Below, in pieces: positions 1 through 13,137 of a DNA stretch of 64,000 nt (position 1 is the stretch's first letter; each line of letters opens with the position of its first letter). The notes under the pieces were generated by a model. It did no database searches. It saw nothing but the letters and a program-made list of their open reading frames with translations, and was not told the DNA's origin. This stretch comes from Lactarius indigo (Eukaryota > Basidiomycota > Agaricomycetes > Russulales > Russulaceae). Made by a program: the position numbers and the translations under genes. Location: positions 124,001 through 188,000 of the forward strand of contig JAFKAC010000105.1 of NCBI GenBank assembly GCA_025766275.1, in the 5' to 3' direction.

Positions 1-742
1 CATACAACTAGAGATCAATGACGAGATGCAAAGTAACGCTCTGGACGTCGCTACTCAGTTCCTTGCCGAGTTACGCGTATACACCCGTGTGGCACCGCAT
101 CGAAACATCCCCATCTTCCTGGGGTGTCTCGATGGCATTGGCATGGTCCTTGAATTTCTGGAAGGAGGGACACTTTACGACTACCTTAAGCAGCACGCGC
201 CCTTTTCGCGTATTCGCTTACAGGATTTTCACAACCAACTGCTCGACGCGCTCACACACCTACACGCGTACGGGCTGTCTCACGGAGACCTTTCATTGCT
301 CAACGTACAAGCACTCGAGAGGCGCGGAGAAGTGACGCTGAAGCTAATCGACTTTGGTCGGTCTGTCTCAGCTGATTCTTCATATGCACCACCGGACGGC
401 GATCCAGTCGATCCATGGGGGTACCTAAATCCCGACCGAAACGAACCGCGCGTGGAACAAATATTCCCGGGTACGCGCCCTTTCTCGGCGCCAGAGATCT
501 TGCGAGGGGAGTGTCACGACGCCCAGCTTGCCGACGCATACAGTTTCGGAATGGTCCTGGTGTGCTTGGAACGAGGACAACTAGTTGACGTCAAGCCTTG
601 GAACCAGCGGAAAGACATACACCCAGTGGACCTTTTGGAGGGCTGTACGTTGTTTGAAGAGAGGATACGACAATATCTTAAGAAATGGAACGAACGAAGA
701 AGACTCTTGCGGGAGGACATGATGGATGACGTAATGGAGTGA
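1..742 (+). CDS. Protein kinase-like domain protein, 5' end outside window
   Basis: The reading frame is open from the left edge (codons from base 2), so the true start lies upstream. About 246 residues are visible. They carry the C-lobe landmarks of a eukaryotic protein kinase: HGDLSLLN in the catalytic loop, where G replaces the usual R of HRD, then LIDFGRS (the Mg-binding DFG motif) and SAPEIL (the APE motif), followed by a helix with DAYSFGMVL. The catalytic Asp, loop Asn and DFG Asp are present, so activity is possible. The HGD form resembles the non-RD and atypical kinases common in agaricomycete expansions. Substrate and pathway cannot be read. The stop at 742 is only 67 bp from the NKAP start on the same strand. 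Confidence 0.8.
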   Translation, partial: IQLEINDEMQSNALDVATQFLAELRVYTRVAPHRNIPIFLGCLDGIGMVLEFLEGGTLYDYLKQHAPFSRIRLQDFHNQLLDALTHLHAYGLSHGDLSLLNVQALERRGEVTLKLIDFGRSVSADSSYAPPDGDPVDPWGYLNPDRNEPRVEQIFPGTRPFSAPEILRGECHDAQLADAYSFGMVLVCLERGQLVDVKPWNQRKDIHPVDLLEGCTLFEERIRQYLKKWNERRRLLREDMMDDVME

Positions 743-809
743 GCAATACCATGTAAATAAGACCACACAACCTTGTATTCAGTCGATCGGTGCACTACCT
801 TCCTCAAAC

Positions 810-2500
<1,691 letters not shown>

Positions 2501-2528
2501 ATTCAGCCTGTACCCGTAGAACCAGTAC

Positions 2529-4488
2529 TCAGTTACAACTGGAACCGACCACAGGTCCAACGAGACGGCTGAGTACGCCGCCTGTGGTGCGCACCATGGT
2601 CTGCACAAAGTCGATATTTACCTCGTCCACATCGTCCGTCCAGCTGAGCGAGTTCCATGCGTTTCTGAGGTCCCTGATGGCCTCTCGGGTTATGGGGCCT
2701 CCCATTGTTGCCACGAAGCGCTCCTTCATATCAATGGGCTTCACCTCGAAGTTGAGGCTAAAATGCAGGATGTCTGCCGCCTCCCACCCGCCCTCCAAGT
2801 GACGGTCAATAACATCAGTAGTCCGGGCTGCCACCTCGTCCTCGTCCCCACATTCTCCTCGTACACCTCAGCGAGACGGGTGATGATGCATGATGACGCG
2901 CTGCGCCGCGGTTCGCACCACATGTGCACTCGGCATGTTGCGAATGGAAATGAGTGTCCAGCGCACAGCAAAAGCTGCATCGAAGGTGGTGGTCCGACAC
3001 GTCGCGAATCTTCTCGATTCGGCTGAGGTAGTTAAGCACCTGCACCATGATCTCGGGCTTCGCGAACTACTCCCAGTCTCTGTTGATGGAGATAACGAAG
3101 TACAGGAAAGCGTCCGCGCATGCGTCTCTCGTTCTCGGATGGCACGATGCCGGGGTCAGTGCACGTTTGCAACAAGCGCACGATTCAATTGCCGAAATCT
3201 CACACCGTGTTCTTGCTCGGGGATGTGGGAAAGCCGCCAGGGCTTTGTGGTACCACTGCAAGTAGCCGTTGCCTCGTTCGGTAGAGGCGTGCTGGGGGTA
3301 GCAACACCGCTCCCGCTCTTCTCTTCTGCGACAATCTCCCATACAGCTCTACCCCAATTAGAATTGAGTGACCCAGGGATGCCAAGTACGAATGGCTCTA
3401 GCTCACTACCCTCCGTGAGGTTATCAATGACCCAGCAGATCGCACCAGCATCAGTCCCGCATCCCGCTTCTTGTGGTCGTACGACTCGTCCATGGCAAGC
3501 TGCACGTGGCCTTCTATCGTACTTTTGCTCACACGTTTGGGTGCACCGCTGGTGTTGTGGCCCCGATAAGTTCATTTGATGATGGCCTGGACCAGCAGCC
3601 AGAGTGTTTCGGATAGCGGGCTCTGGCAGGGGGATTGGGCGTCATGGATGAGGGCTATGATGGCCCAGAGACAGAGAGCGGCGCAGAACACGACTACAGT
3701 TGTAAATTGGCCGCTGTGGCGGTATTTATATTGAAGAGGTAGTCCGCGAGTCCCAAGAAGAACAAGAAGAGAGATATGTGGACGAGCGCCGGGAAAACAT
3801 CGACTACCGCCGACACGTACCACTTTTTTTGTACCCTCGTAGAGGAATTGCCGAGCCGAGGACACTCGAGGGGGTGGTTGTACCTTGGGAAGACGTGTAT
3901 GTAGTCGCGAACCCACTGCTGGATGATCGTTGCGGCGAGGGCGGCGGTCAAACTGAAAAACCAGGCTCAAGCACCAGAACGCGTTCACCCTGACGTCTGA
4001 TGGCGTGGCGTGGAAATCGGGTGTCGGGAATGAAACCATAGCAGGCACTGCCGAACCGCTCGCCGCGAGTTGTGCGGGGATCTGTGCCAGTAGGGCCACG
4101 GACTGTTGCGAGTAGTACGCGCTCTGCTGCGCATGGTTCGGGGTCAGGTCTGGGAGGCTCTGCTGCAAGAAAGCGGTCAAGTTTAGCCGAGTACAAACAA
4201 ACCAGCATAGGGAATAAATGGCGGATGTCTCGTCATCTATGATGAGACGACTTATGGTGAACGCACGAAGATGATTACTCCCTCCATGTCGTTCTTCCAC
4301 GTCTAGATCAGGGCCTTGTCATGACTCTTGGCCTCCTTCACGTAGACGGACCAGAACTCAGTCGTCCTCTCGTCATACTCGTCGGTATTACGGGCATGGG
4401 GATCAGTAGAGACGACGAGGTTGTCGTCGAGAGATTGGACGTCCTCTAAGCTCGCCGTAGGCCCTAATATCTCGTTTGGGTCCGACAT
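2529..4488 (-). pseudogene. DUF6535-type membrane protein gene, degenerate
   Basis: The minus strand starts with an ATG at 4488. It carries landmarks of the agaricomycete DUF6535 family: FWSVYVKEAKSHDKAL, WKNDMEGVIIF, VNAFWCLSLVF, then TIIQQWVRDYI, HISLFLFFLGLADYLF (membrane segment), CQSPLSETLW and, downstream, NLTEGSELEPFVLGIPGS. Several lesions are visible. A TAG stop at 4303-4305 lies between DKALI and TWKND. The usual acceptor before AGLF is missing. A frame shift lies near 3945 after SLVF, and another near 3710 shifts the frame back. The family's function is unknown. Two offsetting shifts could be sequencing errors, but the stop and lost splice site argue for a pseudogene. The gene lies wholly inside the bracketed insert. 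Confidence 0.7.
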
Positions 4489-5420
4489 CCCTGCAGTAGG
4501 TACGACCTGCGCCCCAAGGTCACGACACGGTCGTTTGATTCTATGGGCTCAGTCATAGGGGAGAAACCCGGGGAGTCTCGGACTGAAGGAACGGTACACT
4601 TGATGGCTCAGGCAGAGACCAACGAGCAATGGGGAGTTGTGAGATGGCGGCGCTAGCATCAGTGAGTCGGACGTGTGAGGCACAGCGTGGCGCCCGAGTT
4701 GATCGATAATCATCAGAGAGAATCGCCAGTGACCGCTTCCCTGTTTCGTCAATGTACTGGGGGCTTACATTTAGGTCTTTACTGTAGCACAGGAGTAGGC
4801 ACAGGTGGTTGCACGGACGTCAGTTCTGCACGACAACGTGCAGCATAACCGTGACACCGCGCTAAAATTCCTGGATTATAGTCACGTGCACGGGTCTCAG
4901 CTGTAAATGCAACGTCATATTATGCGACAAGTACTTGGTTCTTCGTTCACGGAAGCTAGCACACGTAGTAGTTAACATGTGACCAACTGCGGACGACTCG
5001 TAGGCTTGAGAGAAGACCATAGTAAAGGTAAAGACAAATACATAGATCAAATAGTAGGGTGCAGGGAGACAATTCATTTCGTGGAGACTTTATTCGGTCG
5101 CGGGGGACTCGGATGTGACCAGACACTAGACACTTGCCCCTCACCGTGGGTGTCCTTGTGCGGCGTGCTGGAGTTGCCTTGTAGGATAGTTAGAAGGGTT
5201 GAAAGGGCCTTCGACAGTCTGGTCGCCTTGTACGGGGTGATTGCAAGATGTAGAAAGGACTTCTCATGGCGAAAGAAGACGGCGACACCGCGTCCGGTGG
5301 GTGTCATTGGAGCGGTGGCGCGCCGGGTGTCGCAGTATTATTTGTCGTACGTCTTAGAACTCAGAGAAGACAAATGGAATGAGTCGTATCGAGTCAACCG
5401 TAACACATAATGCCACCATG
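4489..5420. other. Intergenic, no recognisable gene
   Basis: About 930 bp between the DUF6535 start and the end of the Crinkler/RHS-like gene. A 143-codon frame on the plus strand (4979-5410) and shorter minus frames are open, but none shows a known motif, signal peptide or plausible splice continuation. Confidence 0.5.
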
Positions 5421-7234
5421 TCATTCAGCTTCACAGTTCAGCACCGCAGAGAATAGATTCATCTCGGCCAGCAACTCCTTCAAGTCATCATCGTTCTGCA
5501 GTTGAGAGCAGCTGATTTCCGAAACGCTGGGGGGAACGACAAGCACAAAATGCCAGTCCGCCCTTGGCGGCAATGCTCCCGGGACCATTTTTGAAAAGAA
5601 AGGAACGATTTCTTTCCTTATTGGATGGTCTGACCCAAACCCAATGGTGGATTGAAAAATGTAGAGCTTTCCTTCGGCCATAATGAAGGAATCGATCGCC
5701 ACTTGGTTTTCAGCTTCCGGTGCGTAGTAGACCTTATCTTTGATTGGGTGGTCCAAGCCAGACCCTGGATATATGAACGTCTCCGCCGGCGTAATGTCAA
5801 TCAGTCGCACAAGCGATGGATCCGCGTCGTCTCCGTGATTGGAGTCCCATCGGGGCAACCCCTTTCCTCGGCCAGATCCGCTCGAGCCCCTTTGAACCAT
5901 AGGAACAAGCTTGAGCGCAATCTTCTTTTCAAGCAATTCTTGGGCCAGGGATTCGTACACGACGCCAGCAATGCGCCTTGTTCCTTCAACGTTCGCCAAG
6001 CTTTTGTAGAGCGCGATTCGAGCAGCTCGCGCTTCTTTTCGGAGTTGGTTCCGAAGCGCCAGCTTGACCGTATATGTGATGGGCTCCAAGCGTCCGTCGG
6101 AAAGGTTGCCATCGAGACTCGGTAAACGTCTCACGAGGACAAGGGTGTCAGATTCGCCATCAATGGGGAAATTCATTTTGTCGTTAGCCAGGTCGCTCAA
6201 CTTTTTTAACGAAACAGTGGCGAGTGCGGATCGATAGCGTACTTGATATGCATTAATGAGGGCCCTGTCACAGAGGGATTCGAGGCAAATGCGGGGAGTG
6301 GGGCCATACTGATTATACATCTCGTCTATACGCGGGTCGTTGGCTTCAAGTCCATAAACGACAGCACTACACAGAACAAAATGGTCAGCCCAAACATAGA
6401 GCGCAAGGGGACGAGCTAACGCTTTGGATATCTCCTCTCTGGTCCAAGGGTTCATAATAACGATGCTACATAGCGTAGTCTTAGTTAAAGATACCCATCG
6501 AGCCTTGTGGGGAGGAGAAGATAATATTATAAGGTGATTGGTCATTTGTGGGGCGAGATAATCCGGGATTTTATCACGGGAGTCGTCGGCATCGATAAAC
6601 GTCCAAATACGGGTCTTGAAGCTTGAAACCAGAGGAGGGGTAATCCGACGAGATCACGAAGACGCCTTCCTTTACGAAGAGATACCGATGCGCGGAATGG
6701 AACCAGATGACTGGCTTCCCTTCGGTGAGACGTCGGCACAAAGCATAAAGAAGCCAATAACTCTTCCCTTTCAGCCAGTATATTTCAGAAACGGTAAGAT
6801 GACACGGTAAAACGCTTACCAATGCCGGGTTGTCCTGTGACGACCACTGAGGGGGCCTTATGTTTGTCACGATGTAATTCCAGATACTTGTTGCAATATC
6901 CATAGAGCCGGATGTACTCTTTGCGAACCCAGAGCTCTGGCCAAATACTTGGGATGCAAATACTGAGTTTGTGACAACCGGGACCGGTCTCATCTCCCTC
7001 GCCCTCGTCCTCGTCTGCTTCATCTATGTTCATAGATTCGTTCTCGGGCACGTCCTGCATACTCTGGAGCCAGAACTTGCGATGCAGCTGCACGAGTGGA
7101 TCGATATCGTCAAGCGGGGTGACCATGGTCATCAACTTGAGACGTCTCTCGTCGATGATGGCGCCATACGCAGAGGGATCTATGAGGGGGGATGACATTC
7201 GGTATTTGGAAGAAGAGTAAGAGAGAGGTTGCAA
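5421..7234 (-). CDS. Crinkler/RHS-like P-loop NTPase with C-terminal nuclease-like domain
   Basis: Exon 1 runs 7234-6820 and an intron spans 6819-6768. The join creates a Walker A, GQPGIGKS, followed by YWLLYALCRRL. A Walker B-like FIDADDS occurs near 6590. Then come ILSSPPHKARW and MNPWTREEI, a standard landmark of fungal retrotransposon-hot-spot-like NTPases. The C-terminal ~120 residues, with AIDSFIMAEGKLYIFQSTIG and WHFVLVVPP, fit the restriction-nuclease-like tail of Crinkler-RHS-type proteins. The N-terminus has an acidic stretch (EADEDEGEGDE). Such proteins are described as effector or intragenomic-conflict proteins that hit nucleic acid. Near 6612-6620 the frame with GFKLQ must switch to the one with TRIWTFIDADD, with no obvious intron, so the gene may be broken there or carry a sequence error. 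Confidence 0.7.
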
Positions 7235-7275
7235 CTACGTATGACAACCCAATGACGTCGCTAATGACGCGAGGC

Positions 7276-7511
7276 ACGGTAAAACCTGAGATAAGCATTG
7301 TCATCATCGTCTACTGGTGCAGTATATAGCTACGCTACACTCATAAGGAGTGTTGGTGTGGAACGGGAGTTGGTTGCTTTTAAAGTTCCTCATGTGAAGT
7401 TTTGCTAGTCAGACCGACAAGCTCGACTTCAAAGACCAAGGCCGAGTTGGCTGGAATAACACTCCCAAACCCACGTTCACCTACATATGCACGTCAATAC
7501 AAAAGAAAGGT
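7276..7511. repeat. Right copy of direct repeat bracketing the insert
   Basis: Partner of 2249-2500. It starts with GGTAAAACCTGAGATAAG, which resembles the last codons of NKAP although no NKAP gene precedes it here, and runs through the true FKBP2 terminal exon to the end of its last intron. Similarity stops at about 7511 (left copy about 2500). Confidence 0.78.
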
Positions 7512-8022
7512 GAACGGGCAGGGGCCACGAACCGTAAGCCATGTGGGGCGGGATTGTTAGCGTACGCTTTTCGCCGACGCACATCCCGACGAGGCCTTCA
7601 TCCCAGCCTTTGATGACCTGCCCGACGCCAACTAAAAGGGAAGCGTAAGAACATCCACGACAAAAAAAGGGACCGAAGAGCGCACGGGTCAAAGGCAATG
7701 GTTGACTGCGGTCGTGACTAATTTTTTTTTTTACTGTCAACACAGCCGCGACGCGAAGAGACGCTTCGGGGACGTACCTCGAGTCGAATTTATTGCCGTT
7801 GGAAAATAGCGTTCCGGTCTGCAGGGGAGGTGAGGGTTCGGACACAGGCGCAGAAAGCCAACAACAACGCACATAATGAACCTTGATCGCGTCGCCCTTC
7901 TTCGCTTTGGCGCTGCAGTCAGAAGGTTCGAACGTCGTTTTTATGTCCAATTCCGTTGGGGCTTGCTGCTGTGCCAAGGCGAGCAGTCCGAAAGACAGCG
8001 AGAGCCAGTGTAAGAGTTGCAT
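7380..8022 (-). CDS. FKBP2-type peptidyl-prolyl cis-trans isomerase, ER lumenal
   Basis: Five exons (8022-7873, 7818-7778, 7717-7686, 7631-7533, 7480-7380) join to exactly 140 aa. Residues 1-18 are a hydrophobic signal peptide ([15 protein letters not shown]). The FK506-binding core follows: [35 protein letters not shown], then [27 protein letters not shown] and [19 protein letters not shown]. The C-terminus is HEEL, an HDEL-like ER retrieval signal, as in FKBP2/FKBP13. The enzyme catalyses proline isomerisation during secretory protein folding. Only 156 bp separate its start from the divergent P450. The last exon is duplicated upstream at 2369-2469. Confidence 0.94.
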
Positions 8023-8178
8023 GGTTGTTTGAGTGACCTCAGAGTCACAGTTCGGTTGCTGTTCAGCACTTCTCCGGAATTGGCCGGGGCTGCTTATTGT
8101 TCTTCGACTCAGGCTGAGCTACAAAACGTTACATGGTACGCTGCTTTGCTTGTCCTCGGCTTTGCCTTTTCGTCACGA

Positions 8179-10322
8179 ATGACTTGGTTATCCGCAGTTT
8201 TCGCTCCCGTCTTCAACTGGATTCAATTGCATCCCATATTGGCCTCTGTCTGTGTGGTTATCGTCATCTATCATGTTCACGCCTGGCTCTACCCCGATCC
8301 CTTGATGAAGTTGCCATGTCCTCCGGGAGGGCGTTTATTTGGTGGACATGTATACAACATCATCAAGTGCGCATTCCCGACCCCCGACTGTGAACAGTAC
8401 GAGCTAACGCCTGATTCACCTCAGTTCCGGACATTCTCCCGTTCTTCACGAGAAATACGCCCGAGAGCTAGGTAGGAACGTGCGCCTGCGCGGTGTCCAT
8501 CCGGTCCGTCCTAGTAGTTGTCGTGTGTGTGGTGTGCACACAGTTGAACTCCCCTCCATTTCCAGTGGGAAATGCGACTGCTCCCGCTGGATCCAGTCAC
8601 GGTGGCCCACGTCGTGAAGAACCCGACGATCTACGAGAAACCCGCGCCGTCTCGGAGGCTCATTGAAGGGCTCATCGGGTGCGGCATGCTCGCCGCGGAG
8701 GGCCCCGTACACAGACGCCAGCGCCGCGTCGCCACCCCCGCATTTTCGATCCAGAACTTGCGCGCGCTCGTCCCGCTCGTATTTAACAAGGGAGAAGAAC
8801 TGAAGGACAGGTGGATGGGACTCATACAGGAACAGGCCGTCAACAGCTCGGAGAAGCCGAAAGGCATTCGTCTGGACGTCTGTCACTGGGTGAGCCGCGC
8901 AACGTTCGACGTGATTGGAATCGCTGGTGCGTCCCCCACGGGTTTCCTGCCTCGCCCACCGGCCCACACTTCCCCGCCTAGGATTTGACTACAACTTCAA
9001 CGCTATTCAGAACGAAGAAAACGAGCTGTTTAGCGCGTATAAGAACATGTTCGAGACAGCCGTTTCTCAGTCCCAGAACTTTCGACAGGTGCTCACGTTC
9101 TACGTCCCGATATACGAGCGTTTATTTGTGAGGATTTATTTCCAGACTAGTAATCCCTTTGCTGATCCTGGTTCAGTCGGACGAGGTAACGCTTGCAGTG
9201 CGTCAAGGTCGGGAGACGATCAGTCGTGTAGCGAAGCAGCTCATCCAAGAGAAGAAGCAGAAAATCCAGGAGGAAGAAGGAAGTGGTAAAACACACAGCG
9301 GGCGGGACCTATTATCTCTCCTCCGTATGTTTATTTAGCCATACTCTTAGTGCTTTCCTTTTGATCCTCTGAAAGTCATATCCAATGCGGCAACCGATCT
9401 CCCACCTGAGCAGCGAATATCAGACGACGACATCCTCCACAACATCAACACTTTCATGTTTGCCGGCTCTGACACAACTTCACTGGCGCTCACGTGGACT
9501 CTGCTCCTTCTTGCGAAACACCGACCGATCCAAGACCAACTGCGCGCAGAGTTGTGCAACATGCCCCGCCCGGATAACCTTGGTGACGAGGCGGTCTTGG
9601 CACACTATCAAGAACTGGCCGCCTTGCCGCTGCTAGAGAAGGTTTGCCGCGAGTCGCTCCGCATAGTGCCCCCCGTGCATTCGTCGATCCGCGTTGCGAC
9701 GCAAGATGATGCGTTGCCGGTGTCAAAGGGTGGTGGTGACGCCATCCACGTCCGGAAGGGCACGCTAGTGCACATACCCGTCGAGGCGATGAATCTGGAC
9801 CGTGAGATCTGGGGAGCAGATGCATGGGAGTTTGTGTAAGCGAGTTCGGCGGCATGATCTATTGGATATCTCCTGACAATGCCGCTACCGTAGGCCGGAT
9901 CGTTGGGACAACCTGCCAGAGGCTGTCGCGTCCCTACCCGGTCTCTACGCGAACACGATGACTTTCTCAGCTGGTCCCCGTGTACGTCATTTTGTCCGCC
10001 CTATTTGACGCACGCGGCTTTGAAATAACCAACTAAACCAAAAAAACCACTTTGTCAGTCGTGCATCGGCCAGCGCTTTTCGCTGATTGAGATGAAGACA
10101 TTCCTATACATCCTGATTACCAACTTTGTGTTCTCCGAGACAGACGAGAAGGTCGTCAAGGCGAACGTGTACGTATCTTTACTCTTCTGACAGAAGGATG
10201 ACCTGCTGAAGGCCTAGGCCTGTGGCAGTGTGCTCACAAGACCGTATCTATCACGCAAATTCAAGGAAGGGAGTCAGTGTCCGATGATAGTAACTCCCTA
10301 CGTCCCAGATGAAACGATGTAA
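8179..10322 (+). CDS. Cytochrome P450 monooxygenase
   Basis: The chosen start at 8179 (MTWLSAVF) precedes an N-terminal membrane anchor and the Pro-rich hinge KLPCPPGG. About nine exons are needed. Landmarks in order are EGPVHRRQRRVATPAF (C-helix, W replaced by H), MFAGSDTTSLALTW (I-helix oxygen-binding A-G-x-D-T-T), ESLR (K-helix ExxR) and PDRW. The haem loop FSAGPR/SCIGQRFSLIEMK has its Cys just after an intron near 9980-10058. The protein ends LTRPYLSRKF...PDETM with TAA at 10320. All catalytic elements are intact, so a functional ER-bound monooxygenase is expected. The substrate is unknown and no biosynthetic cluster surrounds it. Confidence 0.92.
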
Positions 10323-10669
10323 TTTATCCTTTGTTGTACTTTATTTATCATCGCCAGCAATGTGCGCGCTGAGACCGCCCGCCGCACTCTGAAACCCGCC
10401 TAAAGTCTTTATGGTGACAACTCCCTATGCGTGGATCCATCGACCGAGAGAGTTCCGCTTCGATGTTACCGCCACCCTTATACACAGCAGATTTGTGATA
10501 GATTTACATTACGTCGTAGAATAAACATCAAATGGTGAGGGTATGCAATGCAAGCATCTACGATAAGTATTGACACAGATGGAACTCTGAAATTTACGAT
10601 GTGAAGACGAATGCAAGCTAGATAAAAATATATGTGTAGACGTCGCAGAGGACCCTGCCTCCACTGTAC
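10323..10669. other. Intergenic, P450 3' region
   Basis: AT-richer DNA between convergent genes. Presumably it holds both 3' UTRs; no gene is seen. Confidence 0.5.
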
Positions 10670-12859
10670 CTATGACTTCCTCCTAATAAACAACAGGCCC
10701 CTTCTCTGGGGCTTTTCTTCAGTCTCGATGAACGACGCCTTAAAGTCTGGTTCCGACTTTCCCGCCGCACGCAGATGACCAGCAGGGGTCCCAGGCCGCT
10801 CCGACAGTCTCTGCACCTTCGACCAAATCTGCCAGCGAAACGACACAGGTGGCGCGGTTTTGACAGCACGTGGGTCCGCCGGCACCGGCACAGCCACGCC
10901 GTTGGTGTTGGACGCCTTCCGGGTGAGGGAGAGGCTCCTCAGCGGCTTCCTGAACACTGTGGTGCCGCCTCCTTCCTCATCCACACCACCAGTGGTGAGA
11001 ATGCGCAGGCTGTTTTTCCGCCGCTGCCACGCCACAGGCGGGCGGCTTCTCTCTTGAGTACGGGGCGTGGGCGTAGGTGCAAGAGGTGCGGGTCGCGGTG
11101 CTTCGAAGGCACCGTTGTCGACCGTCGAGAGTCCGATGCCGAGGGAGGAGGCGGAAGGAGGACCGATGTAGAGTGACTGTCCTCGAAGCAAGTCTGGCGA
11201 CGACGACCCCCCGGGCCGACGCACATACGACGACTCGCGCGAAGGGTAGCACGACTCATCCCCGCCAGAACGAGGCGGCGCATGAGGACGTGGCGGCGCT
11301 GGCCTCAGAGAACTCTGAGAAGAGTCGCTTTGGGGACTAGGGAAAGTGCTCTCGGTCTCGGGTGAGGAAATGAGGCGGTCGTCGGTGTCAGAGTCGCGCC
11401 CGGTAGGGGACCCCCTGGGTTGGGCGATGGCGTTGCCCGGACCACATAACGAGGGATCATAATCATGGTCCGAAAAAAGGGGTGTGCGCGGTACGTCTGG
11501 ATGGTGGTACGCTCTGTCGTCTAAGGTCCGATATCGACTCTCTTGACGGAGGGGCGATAGTGATGGAGTAGGGGATGCGGCTGCAGAAGACGCACGCAGC
11601 CGTCGAGAAGTGGACGAGACAGGCCCCACATCCGATTCCGTTGGACGACCGAACCCTTTTCCTGGGACTGGGACGCGTGCGGAGTTGACATCAGCGGATA
11701 CAAGGACTCCCCGTTTGAGGTTTTGGGTATCGCCATTCCGTAAGTGCTGGACTCGCCTGTTGTGGTATGAGTCCCCTCGCCACAGATCGCTGGGCTCTAC
11801 TGCGCTCCGACTATACGCATGCCCACCTTCATATTGTGCTATCGGGCCAGTACTGGCGTCCTGGCCGCGACGTGCATGGCCTCCCCTGCTCACATCCACC
11901 CGGAAAGCTGCTGCACGGGCTGGCAGTGCCTGGGTGGGGATACGGCGGCCAGAGGCGAGCTCGGCCGCACTCTGCACCCTGCGCGGGACATGATGCGTCG
12001 ATGATGTTGGTGATTCCGCGAGCACAGGATCCGCCCTGTCTCCCTCAAATCGCTTCGGATTGCGAGCGCCAGAAGGACCGGCCATTGCATCCTCCAGTAC
12101 AACTACAGGGCTTTCACCACGCGTCAGGAAGCGCGAGACGTCCGGCAGAGGTGGTATCTCATGGGTTACTTGTTGTGGCTGTGGCGATTCGACGTCGGAA
12201 CTGAGGTCGAGGAAGTCGGGAAGGGTGTCGTGCATCTCCTCTGAGTGGGAATATTCAGCACCTGTTGGGCTGGAAACATTGGGAGGTCTGGCCAGTGAAA
12301 TACCGCGATGGTGGAGATCAGCACCGGCATTAATCCTGATCGAGACTTTGGATGCGGACCTTGAAGGGTCACCATGCAAGTCAAGGAAAGTGTCACCTTC
12401 CGCAAGTGGCGGGACGTTGTCAGGAGCAACGCGCTCACTCTCCACACGAGTTACACTGAGCGCGCTTAACGGGTCCTCTTGCTTAGACCTACTATCCGGA
12501 GACCCCACAGTCCCTAAAGTCCAACCTAGATAAGAATGACAGTATGCATGGAAACCGGGGCAGACATTACCTCTCAAATCGCTATGCCCGTGGGAGCTTG
12601 AGTGGTATTGAACAGAGTCACCATATTCTGCTAGGTCACTTGCGGCATCATCGCATAAGCTACCGGGATCATGCGAAAAATGCTGGTCCAAATGGGGGAA
12701 GGTGGAGAAGTCGCGAGCGTCTAAGGGAACATCGTCTGCGCGCCGGGTGAAGAATTGCCGGAATGCCAAGAGCTCGTCTGAAGACAAGAACTTGCCGCCA
12801 TGTGGTCGTGAGGCATCCAACAAGCGAGAGTCGCAAACGGAAACAAAACGAGAAGGCAT
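10670..12859 (-). CDS. Large intrinsically disordered protein, unknown function
   Basis: A single uninterrupted 729-codon frame starts with ATG at 12859. Composition is rich in Ser, Pro, Arg, Asp and Gly, with no membrane segment or signal peptide. Short motif-like stretches include LRILTTGG, RSLSLTRKAS and KSEPDFKASF, plus many SP/TP dipeptides that could be proline-directed phosphorylation sites. The C-terminal ~130 residues (WQRRKNSLRIL onward, ending RRGLLFIRRKS) are basic and look most conserved-like. No domain is recognised. The length of the open frame makes a real gene likely. A regulatory or scaffold role is only a guess. Confidence 0.7.
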   Translation of the reverse strand: MPSRFVSVCDSRLLDASRPHGGKFLSSDELLAFRQFFTRRADDVPLDARDFSTFPHLDQHFSHDPGSLCDDAASDLAEYGDSVQYHSSSHGHSDLRGNVCPGFHAYCHSYLGWTLGTVGSPDSRSKQEDPLSALSVTRVESERVAPDNVPPLAEGDTFLDLHGDPSRSASKVSIRINAGADLHHRGISLARPPNVSSPTGAEYSHSEEMHDTLPDFLDLSSDVESPQPQQVTHEIPPLPDVSRFLTRGESPVVVLEDAMAGPSGARNPKRFEGDRADPVLAESPTSSTHHVPRRVQSAAELASGRRIPTQALPARAAAFRVDVSRGGHARRGQDASTGPIAQYEGGHAYSRSAVEPSDLWRGDSYHNRRVQHLRNGDTQNLKRGVLVSADVNSARVPVPGKGFGRPTESDVGPVSSTSRRLRASSAAASPTPSLSPLRQESRYRTLDDRAYHHPDVPRTPLFSDHDYDPSLCGPGNAIAQPRGSPTGRDSDTDDRLISSPETESTFPSPQSDSSQSSLRPAPPRPHAPPRSGGDESCYPSRESSYVRRPGGSSSPDLLRGQSLYIGPPSASSLGIGLSTVDNGAFEAPRPAPLAPTPTPRTQERSRPPVAWQRRKNSLRILTTGGVDEEGGGTTVFRKPLRSLSLTRKASNTNGVAVPVPADPRAVKTAPPVSFRWQIWSKVQRLSERPGTPAGHLRAAGKSEPDFKASFIETEEKPQRRGLLFIRRKS

Positions 12860-13137
12860 TTCCCTCTACCCAGAGTATGCTGCCGTTAGCTGGTACGCTG
12901 GTCAGCGCGCGAGCTAATCAGTGGCAGAAAAGCGCTTAAGGAAGCTGATAGTAATGGAACAGTGAAGTTTTTTTAATAAAAAAAAAAAAGAGGGACAGTA
13001 GGGGGCGAGGCAATCTAGTCAGGTTGGGGTGAAGACCCAAAGGATGGTAGCTCACTGGAATCGGAGAGTTCACTCGTTCTTCCAGTGACGATGCGAACCG
13101 CTTCACGCGGGGAGTCTAGTGTTGGTGAGGAGGGAGC

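Noticed and set aside
4979..5410. 143-codon plus-strand open frame
   Set aside because: No recognisable motif, odd composition and overlapping open frames on the other strand; probably chance.
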